64,000 nt of DNA from contig NZ_JAMXMV010000029.1 in assembly GCF_024055715.1 (NCBI RefSeq), positions 1 through 64,000 on the forward strand, in the 5' to 3' direction. The stretch is from Actinoallomurus soli. Its GTDB lineage: Bacteria; Actinomycetota; Actinomycetes; Streptosporangiales; Streptosporangiaceae. The notes below the pieces were generated by a model. It did not search any database, was not told the DNA's origin, and was given only the letters and a program-made list of their open reading frames with translations. Below are positions 43,684 through 55,079 of this stretch, piece by piece; within the stretch, counting starts at the first letter, position 1; every line of letters begins with the position of its first letter. The position numbers and the translations under genes are program-made.

Positions 43684-44084
43684 ATGGAGATCCTGAAGCA
43701 GCCCCCGACGATGAAGCTGCCCGAGCAGTGGTTCACCGGCGACGCCTGGGCGGACGTGATCTACCGGGGCGAGGAGCCCTCCCGCGCGCGGGCGAACATG
43801 GTCCGCTTCGCGCCCGGACCGCCTGGCACTCCCACGGCCTGGGCCAGACCCTCTACATCGTGGAGGGAACCGCCCTGATCCAGTCCCGCGGCGGCGAGAT
43901 CATCGAAGCCCGCCCCGGGGAGGTGATCTGGACGCCGCCGGGCGAGGAGCACTGGCACGGTGCCGCCCCCGACCGGTTCATGGTCCACCTGGCGCTGTGG
44001 GAGACCGACGACGTCGACTGGCTGGAGCACGTCACCGACGACGAGTACGCCGGCCCCCGCATCAGCGCGCGTACCCGTCCCTGA
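43684..44084 (+). pseudogene. Frameshifted cupin-domain gene
   Basis: From ATG 43684 the frame encodes MEILKQPPTMKLPEQWFTGD and reaches VRFAPG, then diverges into PPGTPTAWARP and stops at 43878. The lost part continues in another frame from about 43815: RTAWHSHGLGQTLYIVEGTA, PGEVIWTPPGEEHWHGAAP and HVTDDEYAGP to 44084. Relatives read VRFAPGARTAWHSH; deletion of one copy of a tandem gcgcccg heptamer (now a single copy at 43810-43816) explains both the missing residues and the shift. The metal ligands (HxH and the later Glu and His) are intact but out of frame. Pseudogene or assembly error. Confidence 0.85.
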
Positions 44085-44256
44085 CCGAGGCGACGACCGA
44101 GGGGTGAGGCGGTAGCCGTCATCGTGCCGGGCGGCCAGACGGGCGGCGGTCGGTGCGCCGAACCGGGTGCTGAGCACCCTGGAGCACACGCGCTCGCAGC
44201 GGCTGGAGTTCGTCGAAGCATCATGGTGATTCGGAACTCGAAGCAGGAGGGCTCGA

Positions 44257-44454
44257 ATGTCGGGCATCGAACCACTCAATCCGGCTCATCCCGCCTCCGC
44301 CGGCCGGGCGCTCCGCCGGTGGACGTCCACGGGCGTCCCGTACGCGCCGCTCACGCTGTTCCGTGTCCCGCACCGCAAGGTCGCCCTGGTCCCCGGATCG
44401 CCGGAACCGCCTCGGCGGGCCGGAGCCGAGCGGTCCGGCGAGAAGGACCTGTGA
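44257..44454 (+). CDS. Possible small protein coupled to the phzF-like gene
   Basis: A 65-residue frame with an excellent ribosome-binding site (AGGAGG, 44245-44250, six bases before the ATG). Its TGA (44452-44454) overlaps the phzF-like ATG (44454) as TGATG. The product is Pro/Arg/Ala-rich, basic, with the central segment PYAPLTLFRVPHRKVALVPG, and no recognised domain, signal or membrane segment. It could be a genuine small protein or a leader that feeds ribosomes into the next gene. I do not recognise it. Confidence 0.45.
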   Translation: MSGIEPLNPAHPASAGRALRRWTSTGVPYAPLTLFRVPHRKVALVPGSPEPPRRAGAERSGEKDL

Positions 44455-45320
44455 TGAGCGGGGACGGGTCGCGAATCACGATCGTCCACGCGTGCCTGCG
44501 TGACGGGCGAGGCGGCAGTCCGACCGCGGTGATGGAGGAGGCGCCGTTGACCGACGGCGAACGCCGCCGCGTGCCGGTCCTGATGGGCACCTCGCACGCG
44601 GTCTTCGTCTCCGCGCACGACGGACCCGATGGGCCCGTGGCGGCCCTGCGATTCTTCACCGCCGAAGGGGAACTGCCCGCGTGCGGTCACGGAACGGTCG
44701 CGGCCCTGGCCTTCCTCGCCGAACGCGCCGGGGGCGGGGACCACCGCACGACGCTGCACACGTCGGGACGCGCCTTCACCGGCCGGGCCGTACCGCAGAA
44801 CGGGAAGATCACGGCCTCCTTCGACACCGGCCCCGTCGACCTGCGTGAGCCCACGGCGATCGAGCGTGACCTCGTCCTGCCGACCCTCGGCGTCGCTCCG
44901 GACATCCTCATGCCCGGTACGCGGATCGCCGCGGTGGGAAGGCCGCGGTTGCTGGTTCCCGTCGCCACGCGCTCGGCACTCGCCACGCTCGACCCGGATC
45001 AAGAACGACTCCGCGCCGCCTGTGACAGGCTCGGCCTCCTGGGCTGCTACGTCTACTCCATGCCCGAGGCCACCGGCCGGGCCGCGGCCCGCATGTTCGC
45101 CCCCTCGATCGGCGTCCCCGAGGACGTCGCCAACGCCAACAGCACCGCCTGCCTCGCCGCCGACCTGGCCGACCGGGGCGTCACCGGCGTCACCGTGGAC
45201 ATGGGGGACCGCCTCGGCACTCCTGCGACGATCACCGCCACCACGCGGCCCGGCCCGCCGGGCCCCCTGGTCCGCCTGAGCGGTGCCGCGCGGATCACGC
45301 GCGTCCTCCGCCTGCCCTGA
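44454..45320 (+). CDS. PhzF-family isomerase/epimerase-like protein
   Basis: The 288-residue product has the duplicated PhzF fold. Recognisable parts are the N-terminal ITIVHACLRDGRGGSPTAVM, FFTAEGELPACGHGTVAALA in the first half and the second-half YVYSMPEA, RMFAPSIGVPEDVANANSTA. The catalytic acid of classical PhzF lies in the GNP-type loop; here the loop reads GGSPTAVMEEAP, with Glu residues nearby. No phenazine genes are present, so this is one of the many PhzF-like proteins of unknown reaction. AAGGA precedes ATG 44454. Confidence 0.87.
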   Translation: MSGDGSRITIVHACLRDGRGGSPTAVMEEAPLTDGERRRVPVLMGTSHAVFVSAHDGPDGPVAALRFFTAEGELPACGHGTVAALAFLAERAGGGDHRTTLHTSGRAFTGRAVPQNGKITASFDTGPVDLREPTAIERDLVLPTLGVAPDILMPGTRIAAVGRPRLLVPVATRSALATLDPDQERLRAACDRLGLLGCYVYSMPEATGRAAARMFAPSIGVPEDVANANSTACLAADLADRGVTGVTVDMGDRLGTPATITATTRPGPPGPLVRLSGAARITRVLRLP

Positions 45321-45521
45321 CCGACCGAGGGCGTGGCCGTCGATCGCACCGGACCACGACCCTGCTGCGGGCGGGACCGGAGACGTACGAGAGCCTCTTG
45401 CCGATCACGAGGGAGATCCGCCGTCGTGCGGGTACTCCCCGGACGGCGAAAGGGGGAGCAGCCGTCGTGGTGATCGCCTCCGTCGCGCTGAGCGGCCTCG
45501 GCGAACGGATAGTGTCGAGGC

Positions 45522-46871
45522 GTGGTGCGCAGGGAACCTGAACAGGCCGACAGCCTCTTCGACACGCCCGCCGAAGAGGCGCAGCAGGCCAACGCGCCGC
45601 TGGCGGTACGGATGCGCCCGCGCGGCCTCGACGAGGTCGTCGGCCAGGAGCACCTCCTGGGCCCCGGCACCCCGCTGCGCCAGCTGGTCGAGCGGGACGT
45701 CCCCATGTCCCTGGTGCTGTGGGGGCCGCCCGGCACCGGCAAGACCACCCTCGCGTACGTCGTCAGCCAGGCGACCGAACGCCGGTTCGTGGAGATCTCC
45801 GCGGTCTCCGACGGCGTCAAGCAGGTCCGCGCCGCCATCGACGTGGCAAAGCGCGAGCTGGGCATGGGCGGCCGGCAGACCGTGCTGTTCGTCGACGAGG
45901 TGCACCGGTTCAACAAGGCCCAGCAGGACGCCCTGCTGCCCGCCGTCGAGAACCGCTGGGTGTCCTTCATCGGCGCGACCACCGAGAACCCCTTCTTCTC
46001 CGTCATCAGCCCGCTGCTGTCCCGCTCCCTCCTGCTGACGCTCCAGCCGCTCGGCGACGACCAGCTCCGCGAGGTGATCCGCCGGGCCCTGACCGACGAG
46101 CGCGGCCTCGGCGGCGCGGTGAAGCTCGCCGAGCCCGCCGAGGACCACCTCGTACGCCTGGCGGGCGGGGACGCGCGCCGGGCGCTGACGTACCTGGAGG
46201 CCGCCTCGTACGTCGCCCCGAACGGCGCGGCCATCGACGTCGACGTCCTGGAGAAGGCGGTCGACCGGGCGGCGGTCCGCTACGACCGCGAGGGCGACCA
46301 GCACTACGACGTGGTCAGCGCGTTCATCAAGAGCATCCGCGGGTCCGACGTCGACGCGGCGCTGCACTACCTCGCCCGCATGATCGAGGCCGGTGAGGAC
46401 CCGCGCTTCATCGCCCGGCGGCTGATCGTCCACGCGAGCGAGGACATCGGCATGGCCGACCCCACGGCCCTGCAGACGGCGACGGCCGCCGCGCACGCCG
46501 TGGAGTTCGTCGGCCTGCCGGAGGCCCGCATCAACCTCGCCCAGGCGGTGATCCACCTGTCCCTGGCGCCCAAGTCCAACGCCGTGATCACGGCGATCAC
46601 CGAGGCGAGCGCCGACGTACGGCGAGGGCTGGTCGGCCCGGTGCCGCCGCACCTGCGCGACGCGCACTACAAGGGCGCGGCCAAGCTCGACCACGGGAAG
46701 GGCTACCGCTACGCCCACGACTTCCCCGGCGGGGTGGTCGAACAGCAGTACGCGCCGGACGCCGTGGCGGGCCGGGAGTACTACCATCCGACCAGGCACG
46801 GCATGGAGGCGCGCTTCTCCGACGTGGTGGAGCGGCTCCGCGCCGTGCTGCGCGGCAGGCGCGCCGACTGA
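45522..46871 (+). CDS. rarA: Replication-associated recombination protein A (RarA/MgsA)
   Basis: A 449-residue clamp-loader-like AAA+ ATPase acting at stalled forks. Walker A is GPPGTGKTT (near 68-76), Walker [12 protein letters not shown], sensor 1 FIGATTENP, and the C-terminal oligomerisation domain carries [20 protein letters not shown] and [10 protein letters not shown]. The N terminus includes [23 protein letters not shown] start at 45522. The preceding 200-bp gap shows no gene. It heads a same-strand run to aroE, and rarA near alaS is conserved in actinobacteria. Confidence 0.96.
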   Translation: MVRREPEQADSLFDTPAEEAQQANAPLAVRMRPRGLDEVVGQEHLLGPGTPLRQLVERDVPMSLVLWGPPGTGKTTLAYVVSQATERRFVEISAVSDGVKQVRAAIDVAKRELGMGGRQTVLFVDEVHRFNKAQQDALLPAVENRWVSFIGATTENPFFSVISPLLSRSLLLTLQPLGDDQLREVIRRALTDERGLGGAVKLAEPAEDHLVRLAGGDARRALTYLEAASYVAPNGAAIDVDVLEKAVDRAAVRYDREGDQHYDVVSAFIKSIRGSDVDAALHYLARMIEAGEDPRFIARRLIVHASEDIGMADPTALQTATAAAHAVEFVGLPEARINLAQAVIHLSLAPKSNAVITAITEASADVRRGLVGPVPPHLRDAHYKGAAKLDHGKGYRYAHDFPGGVVEQQYAPDAVAGREYYHPTRHGMEARFSDVVERLRAVLRGRRAD

Positions 46872-46981
46872 GACCGCGCCGTCGGCGGGTGCGGCATGGT
46901 CGCCTGGGCGCGTTTTCGCAAGCCCGGGACGGTAAGGTCGGTCCGACCGAGTTCTCCGCGACCACAGGAGGAGGAAGCCGC

Positions 46982-47356
46982 ATGCTGACGGGCGAACAGC
47001 TGGCCGGGCTGATCGTGGCCATGTTCTGGGCGATACTCGTCTCCTTCCTCGCCTACGTGCTCTTGAAACTCGCCCGGTTGCTGACCGAGGCGACCAAGAC
47101 GGTGGCGGAGCTCGGCGACCGGACCGCCCCGCTGCTGGACGACATGGCCGGCACGGTGGAGCGGGCCAACGAGCAACTGGACCGGGTCGACGTGATCACC
47201 AAGAACATGGGCAGCGTCAGCCAGAACGCCGCCGCGGTCAGCACCACCGTCACCTCGATCGTCGGCGGCCCTCTCGTGAAGGCCGCGGCGTTCTCCTATG
47301 GTGTCCGTAAGGCCATCGGCTCCCGTGGCCACGGCAACCAGGACGGCAAGCGATGA
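46982..47356 (+). CDS. DUF948-domain membrane-associated protein
   Basis: A 124-residue protein with one N-terminal membrane helix (about 5-30, LAGLIVAMFWAILVSFLAYV) followed by a helical, probably coiled-coil region (LLTEATKTVAELGDRTAPLL, VERANEQLDRVDVITKNMG). This is the DUF948 pattern. AGGAGGA (46966-46972) precedes ATG 46982, which I prefer to an upstream frame extension. Found before alaS in many actinobacteria. It overlaps the next gene by four bases. Confidence 0.87.
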   Translation: MLTGEQLAGLIVAMFWAILVSFLAYVLLKLARLLTEATKTVAELGDRTAPLLDDMAGTVERANEQLDRVDVITKNMGSVSQNAAAVSTTVTSIVGGPLVKAAAFSYGVRKAIGSRGHGNQDGKR

Positions 47357-47594
47357 TCCGGCGACTCTTCTGGCTGTCGCTGGGCACCGCGTTCGGCGCC
47401 TGGTCGGCGTTCCGGCTCAAGCGGGCGGTGCGCGCCGTCCTGCCGGGCAGCCTCGCCCACCAGGCCACCGGGCTCGGCCGGACCGTACGAGGGTTCGCCG
47501 GCGACGTCCGCGTCGCGATGAACCACCGCGAGGAAGAACTGCGCGACGCCCTGCGCCTCGACGCACACTCCGATACTGACAAGGACCTGCACTG

Positions 47595-47595
<1 letters not shown>
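47353..47595 (+). CDS. Small actinobacterial protein upstream of alaS (DUF6167-like)
   Basis: An 80-residue protein: an N-terminal hydrophobic segment [20 protein letters not shown] that may be a short membrane anchor, then a basic stretch and an amphipathic C-terminal helix with [20 protein letters not shown]. It resembles the small conserved proteins (DUF6167, as I recall) that sit between a DUF948 gene and alaS. Starts in an ATGA overlap and ends in a TGATG overlap with alaS, so all three are coupled. Role unknown. Confidence 0.82.
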
Positions 47596-50257
<2,662 letters not shown>

Positions 50258-50261
<4 letters not shown>

Positions 50262-50716
50262 GACAAGGCGTGCGCATCGGCGTCGATGCGGGCAGCGTCC
50301 GCATCGGCGTCGCGCGCAGCGACCCCGGCGGCATCCTGGCCTCGCCCCTGGAGACCGTACGGGCGGGTAAAGGCGACATCGACCGGATCGTTCAGATCGT
50401 CGCTGAGAACGACGCGATCGAGGTGGTCGTCGGGCTGCCGACCTCTCTCTCCGGGCGAGAGGGACCGGCGGCCGCGACGGCCCGCCGGTTCGCGGAGAAG
50501 ATCGCACAACGCCTGGATCCCGAGACGGTACGGCTGTTCGATGAGAGACTCACCACCGTGACAGCCGAAAGTGGCCTCCGGGACAAGGGAGTGCGCGGAC
50601 AGGCGCGGCGCAAGGTCGTCGACCAGGCGGCGGCCGCGGTGCTGCTGCAGGCGGCGCTCGAGGCCGAGCGCTTGACGGGCCGCCCCCCTGGGGAGACTGT
50701 CCAGGGGGACTCATGA
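50258..50716 (+). CDS. ruvX: Holliday junction resolvase-like protein RuvX (YqgF)
   Basis: A 152-residue RNase H-fold protein. Catalytic-type acidic residues lie in [34 protein letters not shown], and [12 protein letters not shown]. Members act in 16S rRNA 5'-end maturation and possibly in junction processing. GTG start inside the alaS stop and a four-base overlap with mltG; the alaS-ruvX-mltG-aroE order is conserved in actinobacteria. Confidence 0.95.
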
Positions 50717-51885
50717 GCGACGCAGACCTTGATTTCTTGCGCCAACTCTCCGAGCGCCAGCAGCGCCCGGAGCCTCCCGGCGATGCGCCACAGGCCCCTC
50801 GGTCCGGCCGGGGACGGCGCCGTAAGAAGACCCGCAAGGGGCGCAGGCTCGCGCCTCTCATCGCGATCGCCTTCCTGCTCGCGATCGTGTGCGGCGGTGG
50901 CTACATCGGCCTGACCACGATCAACGGCATGCTCAACCCGCCCGACTACAAGGGTGAGGGCACCGGCAGCGTCACCGTCTGGATCCATGAGGGCGACTCG
51001 GTCGCCCTCATGGCGAACCGGCTCAAGGACGCGGGCGTCGTCAAGTCGGTCGACGCGTTCATCAAGCTCGCGTCCAAGGACACCAGGGCGACGAGCATCC
51101 AGCCGGGCTACTACCACCTGCGCCGGCAGATGTCGGTGAAGTCGGCGCTCGACCTCCTGCTCAGCGACGCGTCCCGCGCGGGCCGCCTCACGATCCCCGA
51201 GGGCAAGCGGGTCGCCCAGATCCTGCCGTTCCTGGCCAAGAAGACCCACATCCCGCTGAAGGACTTCCAGAAGGCCGCGAACCACCCGGAGAAACTCGGC
51301 CTGCCCTCGTACGCCAAGGGCAAGCTCGAGGGCTATTTGTACCCCTTCACGTACGACCCGGACCCGAAGGCCACGGCGACGCAGGTCCTGCGCTCGATGG
51401 TCGACCAGTTCAAGAAGGTCGCCGTCGACGTCGACCTGGAGGCGAAGGCGCGCGACCTGGGCATGTCACCCGGTGACGTCGTCACGATCGCCAGCCTCGT
51501 CCAGGCCGAGAGCGGCCGGCCGGAGGACATGCCGAAGGTCGCCCGGGTCATCGACAACCGGCTCCACAGCTCGCAGCCGTGGATGAGGAAGCTCCAGCTC
51601 GACAGCACCGTGATGTACGCCCTGGGCAAGTACAACACCGTCGCCACCTACGCGGAGACGAAGACGAACAGCCCGTACAACACCTACATGGTCTCCGGCC
51701 TGCCGCCCGGCCCGATCGACAACCCGGGTGAGGTGGCGCTGAAGGCCGCGCTCGAGCCCGCGCCGGGCAACTGGCTGTACTTCGTGGCCACCGACCCGAA
51801 GAACCGGGTCACCAAGTTCACCTCGAGCTATGCCGAGTTCCAGAAGCTCAAGCAGGAGCTCGCCCGCAACACGGGGCACGGATGA
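50713..51885 (+). CDS. mltG: Endolytic murein transglycosylase MltG
   Basis: A 390-residue single-pass membrane protein that cuts nascent glycan strands. A charged cytoplasmic N terminus of about 45 residues (including RGRRRKKTRKGRRLAPL) leads into one membrane helix (about 51-70). The extracellular part has the LysM-like GTGSVTVWIHEGDSVALMAN and the YceG catalytic domain, with LVQAESGRPEDMPKVARVID (Glu as catalytic acid), LQLDSTVMYALG, and SPYNTYMVSGLPPGPIDNPG. Overlaps both neighbours by four bases. Confidence 0.96.
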   Translation: MSDADLDFLRQLSERQQRPEPPGDAPQAPRSGRGRRRKKTRKGRRLAPLIAIAFLLAIVCGGGYIGLTTINGMLNPPDYKGEGTGSVTVWIHEGDSVALMANRLKDAGVVKSVDAFIKLASKDTRATSIQPGYYHLRRQMSVKSALDLLLSDASRAGRLTIPEGKRVAQILPFLAKKTHIPLKDFQKAANHPEKLGLPSYAKGKLEGYLYPFTYDPDPKATATQVLRSMVDQFKKVAVDVDLEAKARDLGMSPGDVVTIASLVQAESGRPEDMPKVARVIDNRLHSSQPWMRKLQLDSTVMYALGKYNTVATYAETKTNSPYNTYMVSGLPPGPIDNPGEVALKAALEPAPGNWLYFVATDPKNRVTKFTSSYAEFQKLKQELARNTGHG

Positions 51886-52661
51886 CGCGCGCCGCCGTCC
51901 TCGGATCGCCGATCGCGCACTCGCTGTCGCCGGCGCTGCACCGCGCCGCGTACGCCGAGCTCGGCCTCGACTGGACCTACGAGGCCGTCGAGTGCCGTGA
52001 GGAGGACCTCCCCGGCCTGCTGGAGCGGCCGTGGGCGGGCCTGTCGCTCACGATGCCGCTGAAGCGGGCGGTGCTGCCGCTTCTCGACGAGGTGTCCGGG
52101 CTGGCCCGCGCGGTGGGCGGCGCCAACACGGTGGTCTTCCAGGAGGGCCGCCGGCTCGGTTACAACACCGACGTGCACGGGATGGTGACCGCGCTGACCG
52201 AGGCCGGCGTGCGAGCGCCCGGGTCGGCCGCCGTGCTCGGCGGCGGCGCGACCGCGTGCTCGGCCCTCGCGGCCCTGCGCGATCTCGGCCTGCCGAAGGC
52301 CGTGATCGTCGTACGGAGTCCGGGGCGCGCCGCCGAGGCGGTGTCGGCGGCCGACCGGCTGGGCGTCTCGGTGTCGGTGCAGACGTTCGCCGACGCGATG
52401 CCGCACGCGGACCTGATCATCTCGACCCTGCCGGCTCACGCCGCCGACCCGTACGCCGAGGCGATCGCCGGGGCGACGGACGCCCTCTTCGACGTCGTCT
52501 ACGCGCCGTGGCCGACCGCCGCCGCCGAGGCCGTCGGCGGGCGCGGCGGCATCGTCGTGGGCGGGCTGCCGATGCTGGTGCACCAGGCCGCCCGCCAGGT
52601 CGAGCTCATGACGGGGCGCACACCCGCTCCCGTGGAGGCGATGCGCGCCGCCGTGTCATGA
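51882..52661 (+). CDS. aroE: Shikimate dehydrogenase
   Basis: AroE reduces 3-dehydroshikimate to shikimate with NADPH. The 259-residue product has the substrate-site GSPIAHSLSPALHRAAY, the catalytic Lys in LSLTMPLKRAVLPLLD, GGANTVV, the NADP Rossmann motif LGGGATACSALAAL, and VVGGLPMLVHQAARQVELMT at the end. Start in an ATGA overlap with mltG. It ends the rarA-to-aroE run and overlaps by six bases with the 3' end of the convergent membrane-protein gene. Confidence 0.96.
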   Translation: MTRAAVLGSPIAHSLSPALHRAAYAELGLDWTYEAVECREEDLPGLLERPWAGLSLTMPLKRAVLPLLDEVSGLARAVGGANTVVFQEGRRLGYNTDVHGMVTALTEAGVRAPGSAAVLGGGATACSALAALRDLGLPKAVIVVRSPGRAAEAVSAADRLGVSVSVQTFADAMPHADLIISTLPAHAADPYAEAIAGATDALFDVVYAPWPTAAAEAVGGRGGIVVGGLPMLVHQAARQVELMTGRTPAPVEAMRAAVS

Positions 52662-53666
52662 CGTGCTGCGGCGTCGTCCGCGAAGGCGCGCGGCGAAGGC
52701 GCCGGCCATGATCGCCAGCAGTACCGGAAAAGCGGCGATGAGCAGCGCGCCGGCCGCCGAACCGAGCGTTCCGAAGCTTGTGAACCACAGGACGAGTGTG
52801 CACAGCAGCGGCGACAAGGCGAGCAGGACAACGGCGATCGACCGGCGGCCGTACGCCGATCGCGGGCGGGCGCAGGCGACGAGCATCAACGCGAGCGCGC
52901 CGGCCGCCGGCAGCCAGATCGGATCGGAGATCGTCGCAGACCGCACCAGGACGACGCCGTGCCCCTCCGGTAGAGAGTCTTCCACTGCGGGAAGCCCCAG
53001 CAACGCGTAGGCGAACATGGCGGCGCCCACCAGGAGGGCGGCGCCGCGCCACCGGCCGAGCAGCGCGAGGGCGTGGCGGAGACCATCGGACAGGGACAGC
53101 GCCGAGGCGGCCAGGACCGCCACGCCGAACCACATGAGGTTGCCCTCCACGTCACCGGTCTGCAGGGCGTAGTGCCCCTGCGCCACTGCCAGCCACGGCA
53201 GTTGCGACAAGGCCGCGGCCCATGCGAGACCGACGGCCGAGTGACGCAGCCGCAGCAGGCTCAGCGCGCCGACGAGCGGCCATGGTGCCCACATCGTCCA
53301 CACCTGGGCGGGTTCCGGGAACAGGTCCGCGTAAGAGCGGCCCGAGTCGACGTCGAACGTGATGAAGCCCTTGGGCATCAGCATCGTCTCGTCCCGGAAG
53401 TAGGCGATCAGGGCGGTACACGCCAGCGCGGCCGTCACCAGGGCGAGCACGGCGAACGCGTCGCGCCAGACCGGGCCGCCGAGAGACCGGATCTCGCGCC
53501 GCAGGCGGATGCGGACGGCTCCTCCGACGAGGTCGGCGGCCTCCCGGACGGTCGGACGTTCCTGGCCGGGGCCGGCGGTGGCGAGAAGGACGCCGAGCAT
53601 CTCCTCGCGCCGGTCGGCCGGGTACAGCCGCAGCCAGCGGCTCAGGCGGTGTTCGAGGGGGCTCAT
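52656..53666 (-). CDS. Multi-pass membrane protein paired with PadR
   Basis: A 336-residue protein with a soluble N-terminal segment (about 1-68: MSPLEHRLSRWLRLYPADRR, then VREAADLVGGAVRIRLR) and about seven to eight hydrophobic helices, ending in the basic RLRGRRRSTS. The N-terminal module resembles that of actinobacterial membrane proteins encoded next to PadR regulators, but I cannot name a family. ATG 53666 overlaps the PadR stop by four bases, so both come from one transcript. Function unknown. Confidence 0.85.
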   Translation of the reverse strand: MSPLEHRLSRWLRLYPADRREEMLGVLLATAGPGQERPTVREAADLVGGAVRIRLRREIRSLGGPVWRDAFAVLALVTAALACTALIAYFRDETMLMPKGFITFDVDSGRSYADLFPEPAQVWTMWAPWPLVGALSLLRLRHSAVGLAWAAALSQLPWLAVAQGHYALQTGDVEGNLMWFGVAVLAASALSLSDGLRHALALLGRWRGAALLVGAAMFAYALLGLPAVEDSLPEGHGVVLVRSATISDPIWLPAAGALALMLVACARPRSAYGRRSIAVVLLALSPLLCTLVLWFTSFGTLGSAAGALLIAAFPVLLAIMAGAFAARLRGRRRSTS

Positions 53667-53995
53667 GCGGATCCTCCGGCGAGGCGCAGGCGTGCGGTGG
53701 CGGTCTCGGCGTTGTGGCGCAGGCGTTCGGCCTCCGCGGCGAGACGCGCCGCGCCGGTCTCGGTGAGGCGGTAGTAGCGGCGCAGCCGGCCCTCGACGAC
53801 GTCCTCCCGGTCGATCTCCGCGAGACCGTCGGCGGTCAGCCGGTCGAGGGCCGCGTAGAGGGTCCCGGCCCGGAGGCGCACCCGCCCGTCGGAGATCCGC
53901 TCGACGTCGCCGATGATCCCGTAGCCGTGCTGCGGCCCGGCCGCCAGCGCCGTGAGGATCAGGAACGTCGGTTCCTGGAGCGGCCTGTGTTTCAT
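53663..53995 (-). CDS. PadR-family transcriptional regulator
   Basis: A 110-residue winged-helix repressor: PLQEPTFLILTALAAGPQHG, YGIIGDVERIS, LRAGTLYAALDRLTADGLAE and [20 protein letters not shown] are the PadR signature. ATG 53995 is the likely start (MKHRPLQEPTF). It precedes and overlaps the membrane-protein gene, its probable target together with itself. A palindrome at 54016-54029 lies just upstream and may be its operator. Confidence 0.94.
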   Translation of the reverse strand: MKHRPLQEPTFLILTALAAGPQHGYGIIGDVERISDGRVRLRAGTLYAALDRLTADGLAEIDREDVVEGRLRRYYRLTETGAARLAAEAERLRHNAETATARLRLAGGSA

Positions 53996-54015
53996 ACCGT
54001 CGTTATATACCGATG

Positions 54016-54029
54016 GTCGATACATCGAC
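54016..54029. promoter_or_regulatory. Palindrome between the PadR and methyltransferase genes
   Basis: GTCGATACATCGAC has 6-bp arms (GTCGAT/ATCGAC) around AC. It lies 20 bases upstream of the PadR start, next to the AT-rich ttatatac (54003-54010) that could be a -10 for the minus strand. Its position suits autorepression and could also affect the divergent methyltransferase gene. Confidence 0.45.
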
Positions 54030-54074
54030 AAGTGGCGGGACGTACCGCCCGGTCGGCTGCCCCATCATGGGAGG

Positions 54075-54944
54075 GTGCTCGCCGACGTCGTTCCGTACCT
54101 CCAGTGCCCGCTCTGCGCGGGTGACCTCGCCGTCGCGGGGACGGCCCTGCGCTGTTCCGCCGGGCACGGTTTCGACATCGCCCGGCAGGGCTACGCCAAC
54201 CTGCTGACCGGCAAGGCGAATCTGGGCACCGCCGACACCCCGGAGATGGTCGCGGCGCGCGCCGACTTCCTCGGCGGCGGCCACTTCGCGCCGCTCGCCG
54301 AGCTGATCGCCGAACGCGCGGCCGCACTGGACCCGGGAGAGGGGTGCGTGCTGGACGCCGGCGCGGGCACGGGCCACTACCTCGCGGCCGTCCTGGACCG
54401 GCTGCCCGGTCGCCCCGGCGTCGCCCTCGACATCTCCAAGCACGCCCTGCGCCGCGCCGCGCGGGCGCATCCCCGGATCGGCGCCCTGGCATGGGACGTG
54501 TGGCGGCCGCTGCCCGTGCGCACGGGTGCGGTGTCGGTCCTCATCGACGTCTTCGCCCCGCGGAGCGGTGCGGAGTTCCATCGGGTGCTGCGGCCCGACG
54601 GCGCACTGATCGTCGCGACGCCGGCCGCCCACCACCTGGGTGAGCTGGTCGGGCGGCTGGGGTTGATCTCCGTGGACGAGCGGAAGGCCGACCGTGTGGC
54701 AGACTCGGTGGGGGAGCGCTTCGCCGCTGCCGGCACCTGGTCGCTGGAGGTTCCGCTGTCCCTCACGCACGCCGAGGTCCTGTCGCTCGTGGGGATGGGA
54801 CCGAGCGCCCGCCACACCGAACCGGCGGTCCTGCGGGCGCGGGTCACGGAGCTCACCGAGCCGGTCCAGGTGACCGCGGCCTTCGAGGTGCGCGCCTTCG
54901 AAGCGCGGGAGGCTCGTGCCTTCGACGTACGGCCGGAAAGCTGA
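54075..54944 (+). CDS. RlmA-type 23S rRNA (guanine) methyltransferase
   Basis: A 289-residue protein with an N-terminal zinc-binding module (Cys11, Cys14, Cys27, His31 in CPLCAG..RCSAGHGFD), the diagnostic GFDIARQGYANLL, and a class I methyltransferase domain with VLDAGAGTGHYLAAVL as SAM-binding motif I. The family includes RlmA(I), RlmA(II)/TlrB, which methylate 23S rRNA hairpin 35; the TlrB branch gives tylosin and mycinamicin resistance. I cannot tell which branch this is. The GTG at 54075 abuts GGGAGG (54069-54074), unusually close for a ribosome-binding site, so the start is uncertain. Confidence 0.87.
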   Translation: MLADVVPYLQCPLCAGDLAVAGTALRCSAGHGFDIARQGYANLLTGKANLGTADTPEMVAARADFLGGGHFAPLAELIAERAAALDPGEGCVLDAGAGTGHYLAAVLDRLPGRPGVALDISKHALRRAARAHPRIGALAWDVWRPLPVRTGAVSVLIDVFAPRSGAEFHRVLRPDGALIVATPAAHHLGELVGRLGLISVDERKADRVADSVGERFAAAGTWSLEVPLSLTHAEVLSLVGMGPSARHTEPAVLRARVTELTEPVQVTAAFEVRAFEAREARAFDVRPES

Positions 54945-54950
54945 TACCCT
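54921..54950 (+). promoter_or_regulatory. Candidate promoter for infC-rpmI-rplT
   Basis: TTCGAC (54921-54926) and TACCCT (54945-54950) with an 18-base spacer fit the TANNNT-type actinobacterial promoter. It overlaps the 3' end of the methyltransferase gene and would give an infC leader of about 250 bases. Weak evidence, by eye. Confidence 0.3.
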
Positions 54951-55079
54951 TGACTTTTGACTGGCCCGGCGTTCACGCGTCGGGCGCGCAAGCGGAGGTT
55001 ACCTCCCACCTGATCGGCCGCGCTCCCTCGGGGAACGAGAGGCTGATGGGTTCCGGTCCGGCACGCTGTTGGCGTGCCC

